In this document: positions 28,039 to 36,600 of the stretch, one piece after another
How positions within the stretch are numbered: the stretch's first letter is position 1
Layout: each line of letters begins with the position of its first letter
Assembly: GCF_018860625.1 (NCBI RefSeq)
Contig: NZ_JAHKQB010000024.1
Span: 62,001 to 126,000, forward strand
Length of the DNA stretch: 64,000 bases
Direction: 5' to 3'
DNA from: Paracoccus sp. C2R09
Lineage (GTDB): Bacteria; Pseudomonadota; Alphaproteobacteria; Rhodobacterales; Rhodobacteraceae
Made by a program: the position numbers and the translations under genes
The notes under the pieces: generated by a model
What the model was told of the DNA's origin: nothing
Databases searched by the model: none
The model's input: only the letters and a program-made list of their open reading frames with translations

Positions 28039-28881
28039 TCAGCGTCCTTTTCCAATGATGTCGCTCAGGCGGTCGCCAATCAGGTTGGCCGACAGCACCA
28101 GCATGAACAGGGCCAGGCCCGGGAAGGTCGCGATCCACCAGGCCGTCGCGACATAGTTGCGGCCGGTGGACAGCATCGCGCCCCAGCTGGCCGTGGGGGG
28201 CTGCACGCCCAATCCCAGAAATGACAGTCCTGCCTCGAACAGGACCATCAGCCCGAATTCCAGCGTGGCCACGACCAGGATCGGGCCGATGATGTTGGGC
28301 AGGATATGCAGCAGCAGCGCGCGCGGGACCGAACAGCCCATCGACCGCGCAAGCGTCACGAAGGGCTGGCGGGCGACCGACAGGGTCTGCCCATAGGCCA
28401 CGCGGGCATAGCGGGGCCAGCGCGTCAGCGCGAGGACCAGGATCACGTTCAGGAAGCCCGGCCCCAGCACCGCCACGGTGATGATCGCCAGCAGGATCGC
28501 GGGGATCGACAGGAAGATATCGACCAGCCGCATCAGCACCGTTTCTGTCCAGCCGCGAAGGTATCCGGCCAGCATGCCGACGGTGATGCCCACGACGCCC
28601 GACAGCAGCACGGACAGCACCGCCACCAGGATGGACACGCGGGCGCCGTGGATCAGGCGGCTCAGGACATCGCGGCCCAGCTCGTCCGTGCCCAGCCAGT
28701 AGGTCGCGCCGCGGCTTTCGAAGCCGGGGACCTTCAGGCGGCCCAGCAGGTTCTGTCGGTCCGGATCCAGGGGGGCCAGAACCGGCGCGAAGATCGCGAT
28801 CAGCACCATGGCGCCCAGCAGGATCGCGGGCCACCAGGGCAGGATGCGGGCGGGCAGACGGGTTGCGGCAACGTTCATCAC
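28039..28881 (-). CDS. ABC transporter permease, DppC type
   Basis: 280 residues. It carries WLGTDELGRDVLSRLIHGAR, the DppC signature, and the EAA loop QPFVTLARSMGCSVPRALLLH, with GLGVQPPTASWGAML near the C-terminus. The start overlaps the stop of the DppB gene (ATGA); a second ATG follows at once. It forms the membrane channel with the DppB partner. Confidence 0.92.
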   Translation of the reverse strand: MMNVAATRLPARILPWWPAILLGAMVLIAIFAPVLAPLDPDRQNLLGRLKVPGFESRGATYWLGTDELGRDVLSRLIHGARVSILVAVLSVLLSGVVGITVGMLAGYLRGWTETVLMRLVDIFLSIPAILLAIITVAVLGPGFLNVILVLALTRWPRYARVAYGQTLSVARQPFVTLARSMGCSVPRALLLHILPNIIGPILVVATLEFGLMVLFEAGLSFLGLGVQPPTASWGAMLSTGRNYVATAWWIATFPGLALFMLVLSANLIGDRLSDIIGKGR

Positions 28882-29804
28882 TGGCCCCCCAGACGCACGC
28901 GCGGGTCGATCACGGAATAGAGGATGTCGGCGGCAAGGTTGGCGAAGATCGTGGCGAAGGCCCCCAGCAGCACGACCGCCTGCACCACCGCGAAATCACG
29001 CGAGGCGACGGATTGCACCGTCAGCTGCCCAAGGCCAGGCCAGGCAAAGACCGTCTCGACGATGACCGCACCTGCCAGCAATTGCGAGATCTCGAGCGCG
29101 GTGATCGAGATGACGGGGATCGCGGAGTTGCGCAGCAGGTGGCGACGGACCAGGCGCGGCGTGCGGACGCCCCGCGCGCGGGCCGAGCGGACATAGTCGC
29201 GGCCCAATTCGTCCACCACCGCCGATCGGGTGATCCGCGCATAGGTCGCAAGCGACAGCAGCCCAAGCGCGATCGACGGCATCACGAGATGCGCCAGCGA
29301 CCCGGTCCCCGAAGGCGGCAGCCATTTCAGCCAGACACCGAAGACCAGGATCATCATGATCCCGCTCCAGAAGGTGGGCATCGACTGGCACGCCAGAACC
29401 AGCCCCATGATCCAGCGCGACACGGCCCGCCCCCGCGTCAGCGCCATGATCACGCCCGCAGGCAGCCCGATGGCGAAGGCCACCAGCAGCGCGCCCCCCG
29501 CCAGTTGCAGGGTCTGCGGGATCCGGCTTGCCAGGATCTCGGCCACCGGGGCGTTCTGGATGAAGGACCGGCCCAGGTCGAAGCGCAGCATGTCCCCAAG
29601 AAAGGACAGGTACTGCTCGATCAGGGGCCGGTCGAAGCCGAGCGCGCTGCGCATGGCCTCGAAATCCTCCTGCGTCGCCGTTTCGGGCAGCAGCAGGGCC
29701 GTCGGATCGCCGGTCAGACGCTGGATGAAGAACACCAGCGTGATGACGCCGAATGCCGTGACCAGCGCCTGAAGCAGACGGTTCAGGAGGAAGCCGGGCA
29801 TCAC
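28878..29804 (-). CDS. ABC transporter permease, DppB type
   Basis: 308 residues. It starts with FLLNRLLQALVTAFGVITLVFF and has the loop ALGFDRPLIEQYLSFLG. The EAA loop is DYVRSARARGVRTPRLVRRHLLRNSA. About six membrane helices. Its ATG overlaps the stop of the substrate-binding-protein gene by four bases. Confidence 0.92.
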   Translation of the reverse strand: MMPGFLLNRLLQALVTAFGVITLVFFIQRLTGDPTALLLPETATQEDFEAMRSALGFDRPLIEQYLSFLGDMLRFDLGRSFIQNAPVAEILASRIPQTLQLAGGALLVAFAIGLPAGVIMALTRGRAVSRWIMGLVLACQSMPTFWSGIMMILVFGVWLKWLPPSGTGSLAHLVMPSIALGLLSLATYARITRSAVVDELGRDYVRSARARGVRTPRLVRRHLLRNSAIPVISITALEISQLLAGAVIVETVFAWPGLGQLTVQSVASRDFAVVQAVVLLGAFATIFANLAADILYSVIDPRVRLGGQ

Positions 29805-31291
29805 TCGGACCAGGTCATGCGGTTGAGGAACAGGCTCTCGTTCGCGGTCGGCGTGAACTCCAGCTCGGATGCCGCGCCATACAGCACGGCCGCCTGGTAC
29901 ATCGGCAGAAGGTAGTAGTTGTCACGCACGATCTGGTGCACCTTGGCATAGGCGTCCTGACGGACCTCGGGGTCCAGGGACACGCGCGCCTCGTCCAGCA
30001 GCTTGTCCAGTTCGGGATCGTTCACGCGGCTCCAGGTGCTGTCGGAATGCAGCAGCGGATAGGCGATGCCGTCGGCATCCTGGCATGCGCAGGACCAGCG
30101 ACCGAAGCTGAGTTCGGCATTGTCGGCCGGGTCGGAGCGCACGATGTTCAGATAGGTCGGCATGTCGGACACGCTGATCGAGATGTTGAAGCCCACATCG
30201 TTCAGCATTTGCTGCAGCGCCTGCACGATGCGCTGGTCGAACACCGGCGCGGTCGCGAAGGTCGCGGGGGTCGCGGCGACATCCGCCTTCGAAGCCACGA
30301 TCTCTTCGGCGGCCTCGGGGTCGAAGACCCAGGGCTCGATCCCCTCGGCATAACCGAAATGCGCAGGAGAGGAGAGCTGTGCCATCGGCACCTCGCCCGC
30401 ACCCAGCAGGCCTTCGGTGATGCCCTGATTGTCGATGGCCATGCTGGCGGCCTTGCGCAATTCGGGGTCGTTGAAGGGCGGCTTGTCCAGGTTCAGACCC
30501 AGATAGGCCACGCGCTCGGTCGGGGCGGACAGGGCCTTGACGTCGTCGCGCCCTTCCAGCTGCGCGGCGGCATCGCTGTCCAGACCGACGACAAGATCCG
30601 CCGTCCCGGCCTGCAGGTCCGCCAGCCGGGTGGCCGCATCGGGCACCGCGCGGAAGGTCGCGGCCTCGAACGGACCGGCCTCGCCCCAGTAATCGTCGTT
30701 CCGGGTCAGGGTGACGGACACGCCGCGATCCCAGGCCTCGAACTTGTAGGGGCCGGACCCGACGGGCGCGGCGTTGAAGCCTTCGTCGCCCAGTTCCTCG
30801 ACCACGTGCCGGGGCACGACCGACAGCTTGACCAGCTGCGCCATCAGCGCCGGATAGGGGCCGTCGGTGGTCAACCGGACCGTCGTATCGTCGACGGCCT
30901 CGGCGGTGGTGATCTGGTTGAACTGACCCAGCTGGGGCGATGCGAATTCGGGGTCGATGATCCGGTTGATCGAGAATGCGACGTCATCCGCGGTCAGCTT
31001 CTCGCCATCGTGGAACATGACGTCGTCGCGCAGGGTCAGCAGCATCTCGGTATCGCTGACCTGTTCCCACGAGGTGGCGATCTGCGGAACGATCGTGCCT
31101 TCGTTGTCGCGGGTCACGAGGTTGTCGAAGATGTTGCGATAAACGTAGTAGCTGTCGGGGTTCCACTGGACCTGCGGGTCCAGCGAGGAAGGCTCGCCCG
31201 AGAGGTCCACGGTCAGATCCTTGGCCATCGCCGGCATGGCAAGGGTGATTGCCGCGACACTGGCCATCAGCAGGTTAAGCTTGGGGGTCAT
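29801..31291 (-). CDS. ABC transporter substrate-binding protein, family 5
   Basis: 496 residues with a Sec signal peptide (LLMASVAAITLAMPAMA). Family 5 features follow: PSSLDPQVQWNPDSYYVYRNIFDNL, KLTADDVAFSINRIIDPE in part, and PVGSGPYKFEAWDRG. A CACQDADG segment in the second lobe adds a Cys pair not common in the family. It is the first transporter gene after the GntR regulator, whose stop overlaps this start. Ligand unknown; the enzymes of the operon point to a cyclic or gamma-acylated amino compound. Confidence 0.9.
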   Translation of the reverse strand: MTPKLNLLMASVAAITLAMPAMAKDLTVDLSGEPSSLDPQVQWNPDSYYVYRNIFDNLVTRDNEGTIVPQIATSWEQVSDTEMLLTLRDDVMFHDGEKLTADDVAFSINRIIDPEFASPQLGQFNQITTAEAVDDTTVRLTTDGPYPALMAQLVKLSVVPRHVVEELGDEGFNAAPVGSGPYKFEAWDRGVSVTLTRNDDYWGEAGPFEAATFRAVPDAATRLADLQAGTADLVVGLDSDAAAQLEGRDDVKALSAPTERVAYLGLNLDKPPFNDPELRKAASMAIDNQGITEGLLGAGEVPMAQLSSPAHFGYAEGIEPWVFDPEAAEEIVASKADVAATPATFATAPVFDQRIVQALQQMLNDVGFNISISVSDMPTYLNIVRSDPADNAELSFGRWSCACQDADGIAYPLLHSDSTWSRVNDPELDKLLDEARVSLDPEVRQDAYAKVHQIVRDNYYLLPMYQAAVLYGAASELEFTPTANESLFLNRMTWSE

Positions 31292-32058
31292 TGTGTTCTC
31301 CTGTTGGAAGCAGCGGTTTCTTGGGTATTGCGCGCCGTCAGGCCGCTGCCTGGCATCAGCGGCGCGTCGTTCCTCAGCAGCTGGTGGAGGAAATAGCGTT
31401 CCTGGGCATCGATCAGCGCCAGCCGCGCGGCCTTGATCCCCGCGACATCGCCCTGAAGGACCGCCGCGACCAGGTCCGAGACGTCATCCCGGCGGAACAG
31501 CGTGCCGCTGTCGCCTTCCAGGAAATGCGTGATCCGCGCGGAATGGTGCCACAGCTTGCGCAGATGGCGCGCGGTGAAGGGATTGATCGCCCCCAGAAGC
31601 AGCCCGTCCACCTGGTCCACGTGATGCCTGATCGCGCTGACGGCATTGACATCGGCGGCCTGCGAAAGGGCCTTCAGGATGGCATGGATCCGCTCCATCT
31701 CGGTCAGGGCGGCATCGGACAGCCTGACCTGCGCCAGGCCCGGTTCGACGATGCGGCGGGCCGACAGCACGTCGCCGATCAGCTGACCCGTGATCGGCAG
31801 CACCTCCCATCCCATCCGCGCCTTGGGCGATGCCCAGCCGTCGAAGCCCAGGCGCATCAGCCCCGCGCGGGCAGCCGCCCGGGACAGGCCGAAACGCTCC
31901 ATCGCGTCGGCCTCGGTGATGACATCGCCGGGCGCGATTTCGCACCAGATGGTGGCGGCCAGCATCCGATCCTCGGCAAAGCGGGACTTGGCGTCGGGGC
32001 TGGGCAGCCCGCCTTCCGACAGGTCCGAACGCATCATGGGAGAGCTGGGATCGTACAT
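31288..32058 (-). CDS. GntR-family regulator (FCD/VanR-like ligand domain)
   Basis: 256 residues. The winged helix is near residues 25-85 (TEADAMERFGLSRAAARAGLMRLGFDGW). The C-terminal all-helical FCD-type domain has ILKALSQAADVNAVSAIRHHV and LRKLWHHSARITHFLEG, with the histidines that in this group often bind a metal. It heads the importer operon and overlaps the binding-protein gene by ATGA, so it is probably autoregulated. A palindrome at 32084-32107, 26 bases upstream of its start, is the likely operator. Confidence 0.85.
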   Translation of the reverse strand: MYDPSSPMMRSDLSEGGLPSPDAKSRFAEDRMLAATIWCEIAPGDVITEADAMERFGLSRAAARAGLMRLGFDGWASPKARMGWEVLPITGQLIGDVLSARRIVEPGLAQVRLSDAALTEMERIHAILKALSQAADVNAVSAIRHHVDQVDGLLLGAINPFTARHLRKLWHHSARITHFLEGDSGTLFRRDDVSDLVAAVLQGDVAGIKAARLALIDAQERYFLHQLLRNDAPLMPGSGLTARNTQETAASNRRTQ

Positions 32059-32083
32059 GAGATGTTAGTCCAATCGCTGTAAC

Positions 32084-32107
32084 ATGTCAGACAGGGTTAA
32101 ATGACAT
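32084..32107. promoter_or_regulatory. Putative GntR operator ATGTCA-N12-TGACAT (copy 1)
   Basis: An inverted repeat of two 6-base arms separated by 12 bases, just upstream of the GntR-type gene. An arrangement with the same arms and the same 12-base spacing occurs at 38085-38108 before the semialdehyde-dehydrogenase-like gene, with matching flanks (CATGTCAG and TGACATTT). This repetition in two promoters makes a shared regulator likely. Confidence 0.6.
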
Positions 32108-32216
32108 TTTCATTCTGGCAAGGAAAAATCGGCCCTGTCGGACAGATCGCCGGGGATCTGACCGTTACGGGGGCAATTTTCGCCTATTAGGTGTTTCGGG
32201 GTGCCTTCGACCCCGT

Positions 32217-33155
32217 TCAGGTTGTCGGGCGCCGCCCGATCCAACGCCGCAGCGGCTGGCCATAGGTCCGGCTGAAGGCCTTTTCCAGCGCGGCAGCATC
32301 CGAATATCCGCAGCGCAGGGCGATCTCTCGCAGCGGCAGCTCGGTGGCCGAGGCCAGTTCCCGCGCCCGCGTCAGGCGCAGCATCTGGGCATAGCGCCCC
32401 GGCCCCATGCCGATCTCGGATTTGAACATCCGGTTCAGGCTGCGCAGCGACGTGCCGATCGTGGCGGCAAGCTCTGGAAGCGGCATGGGCGTCTCGACCT
32501 GCTCGACCATCACGCGGATGGCTTCCTGCAGTTTCTGCGATCCGCGGCTGCCGATCCCCAGGCCCATCCGCGACCCGGCCTGCTTGCGCACGGCATCGTG
32601 CAGGAACATCGAGGTCGCGGCAAAGGCGGCCGCCGGGCCGAACATCCGCCCGACCAGGGCCAGCATCATGTCCAGCGACGAAGCCGCGCCGCCGCTGCTC
32701 CAGACCGGTCCTTCCAGGACGTATCGCTGATGACTGACCGCCACTTCGGGAAATGCCTCGGCAAAATCGGCAAGCACGCTCCAGTGAAGCGTGGCCGCGT
32801 GGCCCTGCAGCAGCCCTGCCCGCGCGATCAGCCAAGATCCGCAATCGGCGCCGATCAGCCGCGCCCCGCGTCGTGACACGCGCCGCAGCAGCGACGAGAT
32901 GCGGCCCGTGGAATGCTCGCGAAACCCGTATCCCGCCACGACAAGCAGGGCGTCAGGTGACCCCAGTTCGGCCAGCGGCAGGTCGGGCAGGACCCGCAAT
33001 CCGCTGGAACTGCGCACCGGGTCGTCATCGGGGGTGACGATGCACCATGACAGTTCGGGATAGCCGTGATCGTGGACCGCGCGCAGCGGCTCGATCAACG
33101 AGGACAGGACGAAGTTCGAGAACCCGTCGAACAGCAGAACGGCATAGCGGGGCAT
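32217..33155 (-). CDS. cdhR: AraC-family regulator with GlxA/DJ-1-type sensor domain, CdhR-like
   Basis: 312 residues. The N-terminal half is a class I glutamine-amidotransferase-like (DJ-1/PfpI) domain: YAVLLFDGFSNFVLSS, LLVVAGYGF and a LIGADCGSWLIARAG elbow. The C-terminal half is the AraC DNA-binding pair of helix-turn-helices, from LPELAATIGTSLRSLNRMF to LPLREIALRCGYSDAAALEKAF. Regulators of this build (CdhR, GbdR) control carnitine and betaine catabolism. It is divergent from a carnitine cluster, the same layout as in Pseudomonas. Ligand and activator role are by analogy. Confidence 0.8.
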   Translation of the reverse strand: MPRYAVLLFDGFSNFVLSSLIEPLRAVHDHGYPELSWCIVTPDDDPVRSSSGLRVLPDLPLAELGSPDALLVVAGYGFREHSTGRISSLLRRVSRRGARLIGADCGSWLIARAGLLQGHAATLHWSVLADFAEAFPEVAVSHQRYVLEGPVWSSGGAASSLDMMLALVGRMFGPAAAFAATSMFLHDAVRKQAGSRMGLGIGSRGSQKLQEAIRVMVEQVETPMPLPELAATIGTSLRSLNRMFKSEIGMGPGRYAQMLRLTRARELASATELPLREIALRCGYSDAAALEKAFSRTYGQPLRRWIGRRPTT

Positions 33156-33276
33156 GGAAACGGGGCCATTTGTGACAATCGGATGGCATTATCGGACAAT
33201 ACCTGCGGAACGTGAACCCATATGATCGCCCCATGCCCCCGGCATCCGACGACCGGGGGAAACCTGACATACCCAG

Positions 33277-33283
33277 AAGGAGG
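33277..33283 (+). promoter_or_regulatory. Strong Shine-Dalgarno AAGGAGG that selects a TTG start
   Basis: AAGGAGG lies five bases before a TTG at 33289 and 17 bases before the first ATG at 33301. The spacing is right for the TTG and too long for the ATG. Confidence 0.65.
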
Positions 33284-33288
33284 AAACC

Positions 33289-34215
33289 TTGCCCCTGAGC
33301 ATGAACCGCGAGGTCTTCATCACCTGTGCCGTGACCGGATCCGGTGGCACGCAGGACCGCAGCCCCCATGTGCCGCGTTCGCCCCGCCAGATCGCCGAAA
33401 GCGCGATCGAGGCCGCGAAGGCCGGTGCCGCCGTCGTCCATTGCCATGTCCGCGATCCCGGAACCGGTGCCCCCTCGCGCGACCTTGCGCTCTATCGCGA
33501 GGTGACCGACCGCATCCGCAATGCCGATACCGATGTCGTGCTGAACCTGACGGCGGGCATGGGCGGCGATATCGTCTTCGGCTCGTCCGAGGCCCCCTTC
33601 CCCGTCAACGCGGACGCCACCGACATGATCGGCGCGACCGAGCGGGTGGCTCATATCGCCGAATGCCTGCCCGAGATCTGCACGCTGGATTGCGGGACCA
33701 TGAATTTCGCCGAGGCCGATTACGTCATGACCAACACGCCCGGCATGCTGCGGGCCATGGGCGCCATGATGACCGAACTGGGCGTCAAGCCCGAGATCGA
33801 GGCCTTCGACACCGGCCACCTGTGGTTCGCCAAGGAGCTTGTCCGCGAGGGCACGCTGGCATCCCCCGCGCTGGTGCAACTGTGCATGGGCGTGCCATGG
33901 GGTGCGCCGAACGATCTGAACACCTTCATGGCGATGGTGAACAACGTGCCGTCCGACTGGACCTGGTCGGCCTTCAGCCTGGGGCGCGACCAGATGCCCT
34001 ATGCCGCGCAATCGGTGCTGGCGGGCGGGAACGTGCGCGTGGGCCTCGAGGACAACCTGTTCCTGGACAAGGGCGTCCTGGCCACCAACGCGCAGCTGGT
34101 CGAACGCGCCGCATCGCTGATCACCGCCATGGGGGCCAAGATCATCGGCCCCGAGGATGTCCGCCGCAAGCTGGGCCTTCGCAAGCAGGCCCCCGTTGCA
34201 CAGGTGCCCGCATGA
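33289..34215 (+). CDS. cdhC: BKACE family beta-keto acid cleavage enzyme, 3-dehydrocarnitine type
   Basis: 308 residues from the TTG. The TIM-barrel BKACE (former DUF849) family binds zinc through VVHCHVRDP (two His), with NLTAGMGGD, LDCGTMNF and EAFDTGHLW following. In carnitine catabolism the enzyme condenses 3-dehydrocarnitine with acetyl-CoA to give betainyl-CoA and acetoacetate. The next gene encodes a carnitine dehydrogenase/thioesterase fusion, which fixes the pathway position. Start overlap with that gene is ATGA. The catalytic role is established for the family; the substrate follows from context. Confidence 0.85.
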   Translation: MPLSMNREVFITCAVTGSGGTQDRSPHVPRSPRQIAESAIEAAKAGAAVVHCHVRDPGTGAPSRDLALYREVTDRIRNADTDVVLNLTAGMGGDIVFGSSEAPFPVNADATDMIGATERVAHIAECLPEICTLDCGTMNFAEADYVMTNTPGMLRAMGAMMTELGVKPEIEAFDTGHLWFAKELVREGTLASPALVQLCMGVPWGAPNDLNTFMAMVNNVPSDWTWSAFSLGRDQMPYAAQSVLAGGNVRVGLEDNLFLDKGVLATNAQLVERAASLITAMGAKIIGPEDVRRKLGLRKQAPVAQVPA

Positions 34216-35663
34216 CCGAAGTGAACAGGAAGGCCGCCATCATCGGCGGCGGCGTCATCGGCGGCGGCTGGGCCGCCCGGTTCCTGCTGAACGGCTGGGA
34301 CGTCGCGATCTTCGACCCCGACCCGCAGGCCGAACGCAAGATAGGCGAGGTGCTGTCGAATGCCCGCCGCGCGCTGCCCGCGCTCTATGATCGGGCATTG
34401 CCCCCCGAAGGCCGGCTGAGCTGGCACGACGACATGGCCGACGCCGTGGCCGATGCGGATTGGGTGCAGGAAAGCGTGCCGGAAACCTTGGCGCTGAAGC
34501 ACAAGGTGCTGGGCCGGCTGAGCGCGCTGGCCCCCGCTCATGCCGTCATCGGATCCTCGACATCCGGGTTCAAGCCGTCCGAACTGAACGCCGAAGGCGC
34601 CCGCGCCATCGTCGCGCATCCCTTCAACCCGGTCTATCTGCTGCCGCTGATCGAACTGGTGGGCGATCCCGAGACCTGCGCCCGCGCCTCTGGCCTGCTG
34701 CGCGACGTCGGTTGCCATCCGCTGACCCTGCGCAAGGAAATCGACGCCCATATCGCCGATCGCCTGCTGGAGGCCGTCTGGCGCGAGAGCCTCTGGCTGG
34801 TCAAGGACGGCATCGCCACGACCGAGGAGATCGACGAGGCCATCCGGATGGGCTTCGGCATCCGTTGGGCGCAGATGGGCCTGTTCGAGACCTATCGCAT
34901 CGCGGGCGGCGAAGCGGGAATGAAGCATTTCATGTCCCAGTTCGGCCCCGCCCTGTCCTGGCCCTGGACCAAGCTGATGGACGTCCCCGAATTCAACGAC
35001 GAGCTGGTGGACCTTATCGCGTCGCAATCCGACGCGCAGTCCGGGCACATGTCGATCCGCGAACTGGAACGTCTGCGCGACGACAACATCGTGGGCATGT
35101 TGCGCGCGCTGCGTCGCACGAAGACGGGCGCGGGTGGCGTGATCGCGGCGCACGAGGCCGCCCTGCCCGCCCCTGCGGCGGGCGACCTGCCGGTCACGGG
35201 CGACAGGCAGGTGCCGACCAGCTGGACCGATTACAACGGCCACATGAACGATGCGGATTACCTGCGCGCCGCATCCGATGCCACCGACCGCTTCATGGAG
35301 ATGATCGGCGCGGATGCGGATTACATCGCCGCGGGCCGCAGCTACTTCACGGTCGAGACGCACACCCGCTATCTAGCCGAGGTCCATGCGGGCGACCGTC
35401 TGCGCACGACCACGCAGGTGATCGACGGCACCGGCAAGCGGATGCACCTGTTCCACCGCCTTGTGCGCGGCGATGGGACGCTGGCCGCCACGGTCGAGGT
35501 GATGCTGCTGCATATGAACCTTGCGACCCGCGCGACCTGCGATCCCGAAGGCATCGTGGCCGAGCGGCTGTCCCGGATGGCCGCGGCGCATGCGGACCTG
35601 CCTGCCGAAGACATCGGTCGCCATGTGGGCCAGCGCAGCAAACCCGCGGTGGAACCCGCGTGA
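34212..35663 (+). CDS. Fused L-carnitine dehydrogenase / betainyl-CoA thioesterase
   Basis: 483 residues in two modules. Residues 1-315 are a 3-hydroxyacyl-CoA-dehydrogenase-like enzyme: IIGGGVIGGGWAARF (NAD site), SSTSGFKPSEL, VAHPFNPVYLLPLIELV and GFGIRWAQMGLFETY. From about residue 330 comes a hot-dog thioesterase: VPTSWTDYNGHMNDADYL with the family Asp/Asn/His region. Carnitine dehydrogenase oxidises L-carnitine to 3-dehydrocarnitine; the thioesterase would free glycine betaine from betainyl-CoA made by the BKACE. Pseudomonas encodes these as separate cdhA and cdhB; fusion is known in rhizobial relatives. It connects both ends of the pathway in one chain around the BKACE step. Confidence 0.87.
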   Translation: MTEVNRKAAIIGGGVIGGGWAARFLLNGWDVAIFDPDPQAERKIGEVLSNARRALPALYDRALPPEGRLSWHDDMADAVADADWVQESVPETLALKHKVLGRLSALAPAHAVIGSSTSGFKPSELNAEGARAIVAHPFNPVYLLPLIELVGDPETCARASGLLRDVGCHPLTLRKEIDAHIADRLLEAVWRESLWLVKDGIATTEEIDEAIRMGFGIRWAQMGLFETYRIAGGEAGMKHFMSQFGPALSWPWTKLMDVPEFNDELVDLIASQSDAQSGHMSIRELERLRDDNIVGMLRALRRTKTGAGGVIAAHEAALPAPAAGDLPVTGDRQVPTSWTDYNGHMNDADYLRAASDATDRFMEMIGADADYIAAGRSYFTVETHTRYLAEVHAGDRLRTTTQVIDGTGKRMHLFHRLVRGDGTLAATVEVMLLHMNLATRATCDPEGIVAERLSRMAAAHADLPAEDIGRHVGQRSKPAVEPA

Positions 35664-35730
35664 CAATCCCGCGCCGCTGCATGATCTGCGGCGGCGCATC
35701 CCACCATGTCATCCGAAACGGCCAGGCAGC

Positions 35731-36549
35731 ATGATCGCCATCGAACAGTTCAAACGCGAATTCCAATCCGGTCTGGACGCGATGGCGGGTCTCTCCATCA
35801 CGGATGCGCGTCGCGCCTACGACCTGCTCTGTGCGCGTTTCGCGCCCGAACCCCCGCGCGGCATGACCATTCGCGACAGCGCGGTCGGCGGCGTGCCGCT
35901 GCGCCATCACCGCCCGTCATCCTGCAGGCCGGGCACGGTGGTGTTCCTGCATGGCGGGGGCTTTACGATCGGATCGCTCGACAGCCATCAGGGTGTCGCC
36001 GCCGGCCTTGCGCAGGGGCTGGGCCACGATGTGGCAGCCGTCGGCTATCGCCTGCTGCCCGAGGCAAGCTATGCCGATGCGCTGAGCGATTGCCGCGACG
36101 CGATCCGCGCGCTGGACCCGGTGGCGATCGTCGGGGACAGCGCCGGGGGGCGGCTGGTCATCGACATCGCGCAGGACATGGCCGAGGCACCCCCACTGGG
36201 GCTGATCTATCCGGTCGCGGGACGGCCCCGGGCGGAAACGCTCGGGCCCGATGCGCCGCTTCTGTCGCGCGCGGACGTCCTGTCGGCCTGGGCGGCCATC
36301 GAACCCCACGCCCCGGCCAGTGGCCCGTGCCCGTCTGCACGGATCGAGGTTCTGGCCGTCTCGCGCGATCCGCTGACCCTGCCCCTTGAGCATGCGGTCG
36401 CAGAATGGCGCGCCCTTGGGGCCCGCGTCGGCTATCGCCGGGCCACCGACATGCTGCATGGCTGCCTGCATGCCCGCGAATCCCTGCCCGCGATGAAGAC
36501 CGCCTGGGACGAATTCTGCGCCGCGCTGAAGGCGGCGATCGACGGATGA
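35731..36549 (+). CDS. Alpha/beta hydrolase (HSL/esterase type), possible acylcarnitine hydrolase
   Basis: 272 residues from the ATG at 35731. The oxyanion motif HGGGF, nucleophile elbow GDSAGG, an acid in AVSRDPLTLPL and the histidine in MLHGCLHA form a hormone-sensitive-lipase-type triad. No signal peptide. It sits between the carnitine dehydrogenase fusion and a BCCT carrier with 67 bases before it. In Pseudomonas a hydrolase (HocS) frees carnitine from short-chain acylcarnitines before catabolism, so the same role is proposed here; that is inference from neighbourhood, not from sequence identity. Confidence 0.78.
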   Translation: MIAIEQFKREFQSGLDAMAGLSITDARRAYDLLCARFAPEPPRGMTIRDSAVGGVPLRHHRPSSCRPGTVVFLHGGGFTIGSLDSHQGVAAGLAQGLGHDVAAVGYRLLPEASYADALSDCRDAIRALDPVAIVGDSAGGRLVIDIAQDMAEAPPLGLIYPVAGRPRAETLGPDAPLLSRADVLSAWAAIEPHAPASGPCPSARIEVLAVSRDPLTLPLEHAVAEWRALGARVGYRRATDMLHGCLHARESLPAMKTAWDEFCAALKAAIDG

Positions 36550-36587
36550 CAAGAAGGGCCCGGCATCCGCATGGGCCCCACATCAAC

Positions 36588-36594
36588 AAAGGAG
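36588..36594 (+). promoter_or_regulatory. Shine-Dalgarno AAAGGAG for a TTG start of the BCCT gene
   Basis: AAAGGAG ends six bases before the TTG at 36601. An in-frame ATG at 36571 lies upstream of this site and so is an unlikely start. Confidence 0.6.
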
Positions 36595-36600
36595 AGTGAT

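Noticed and set aside
35681-35734. A 17-codon open frame in the gap before the alpha/beta hydrolase whose stop overlaps its start
   Set aside because: No ribosome site and too short to support coding; overlap with the next ATG may be chance.
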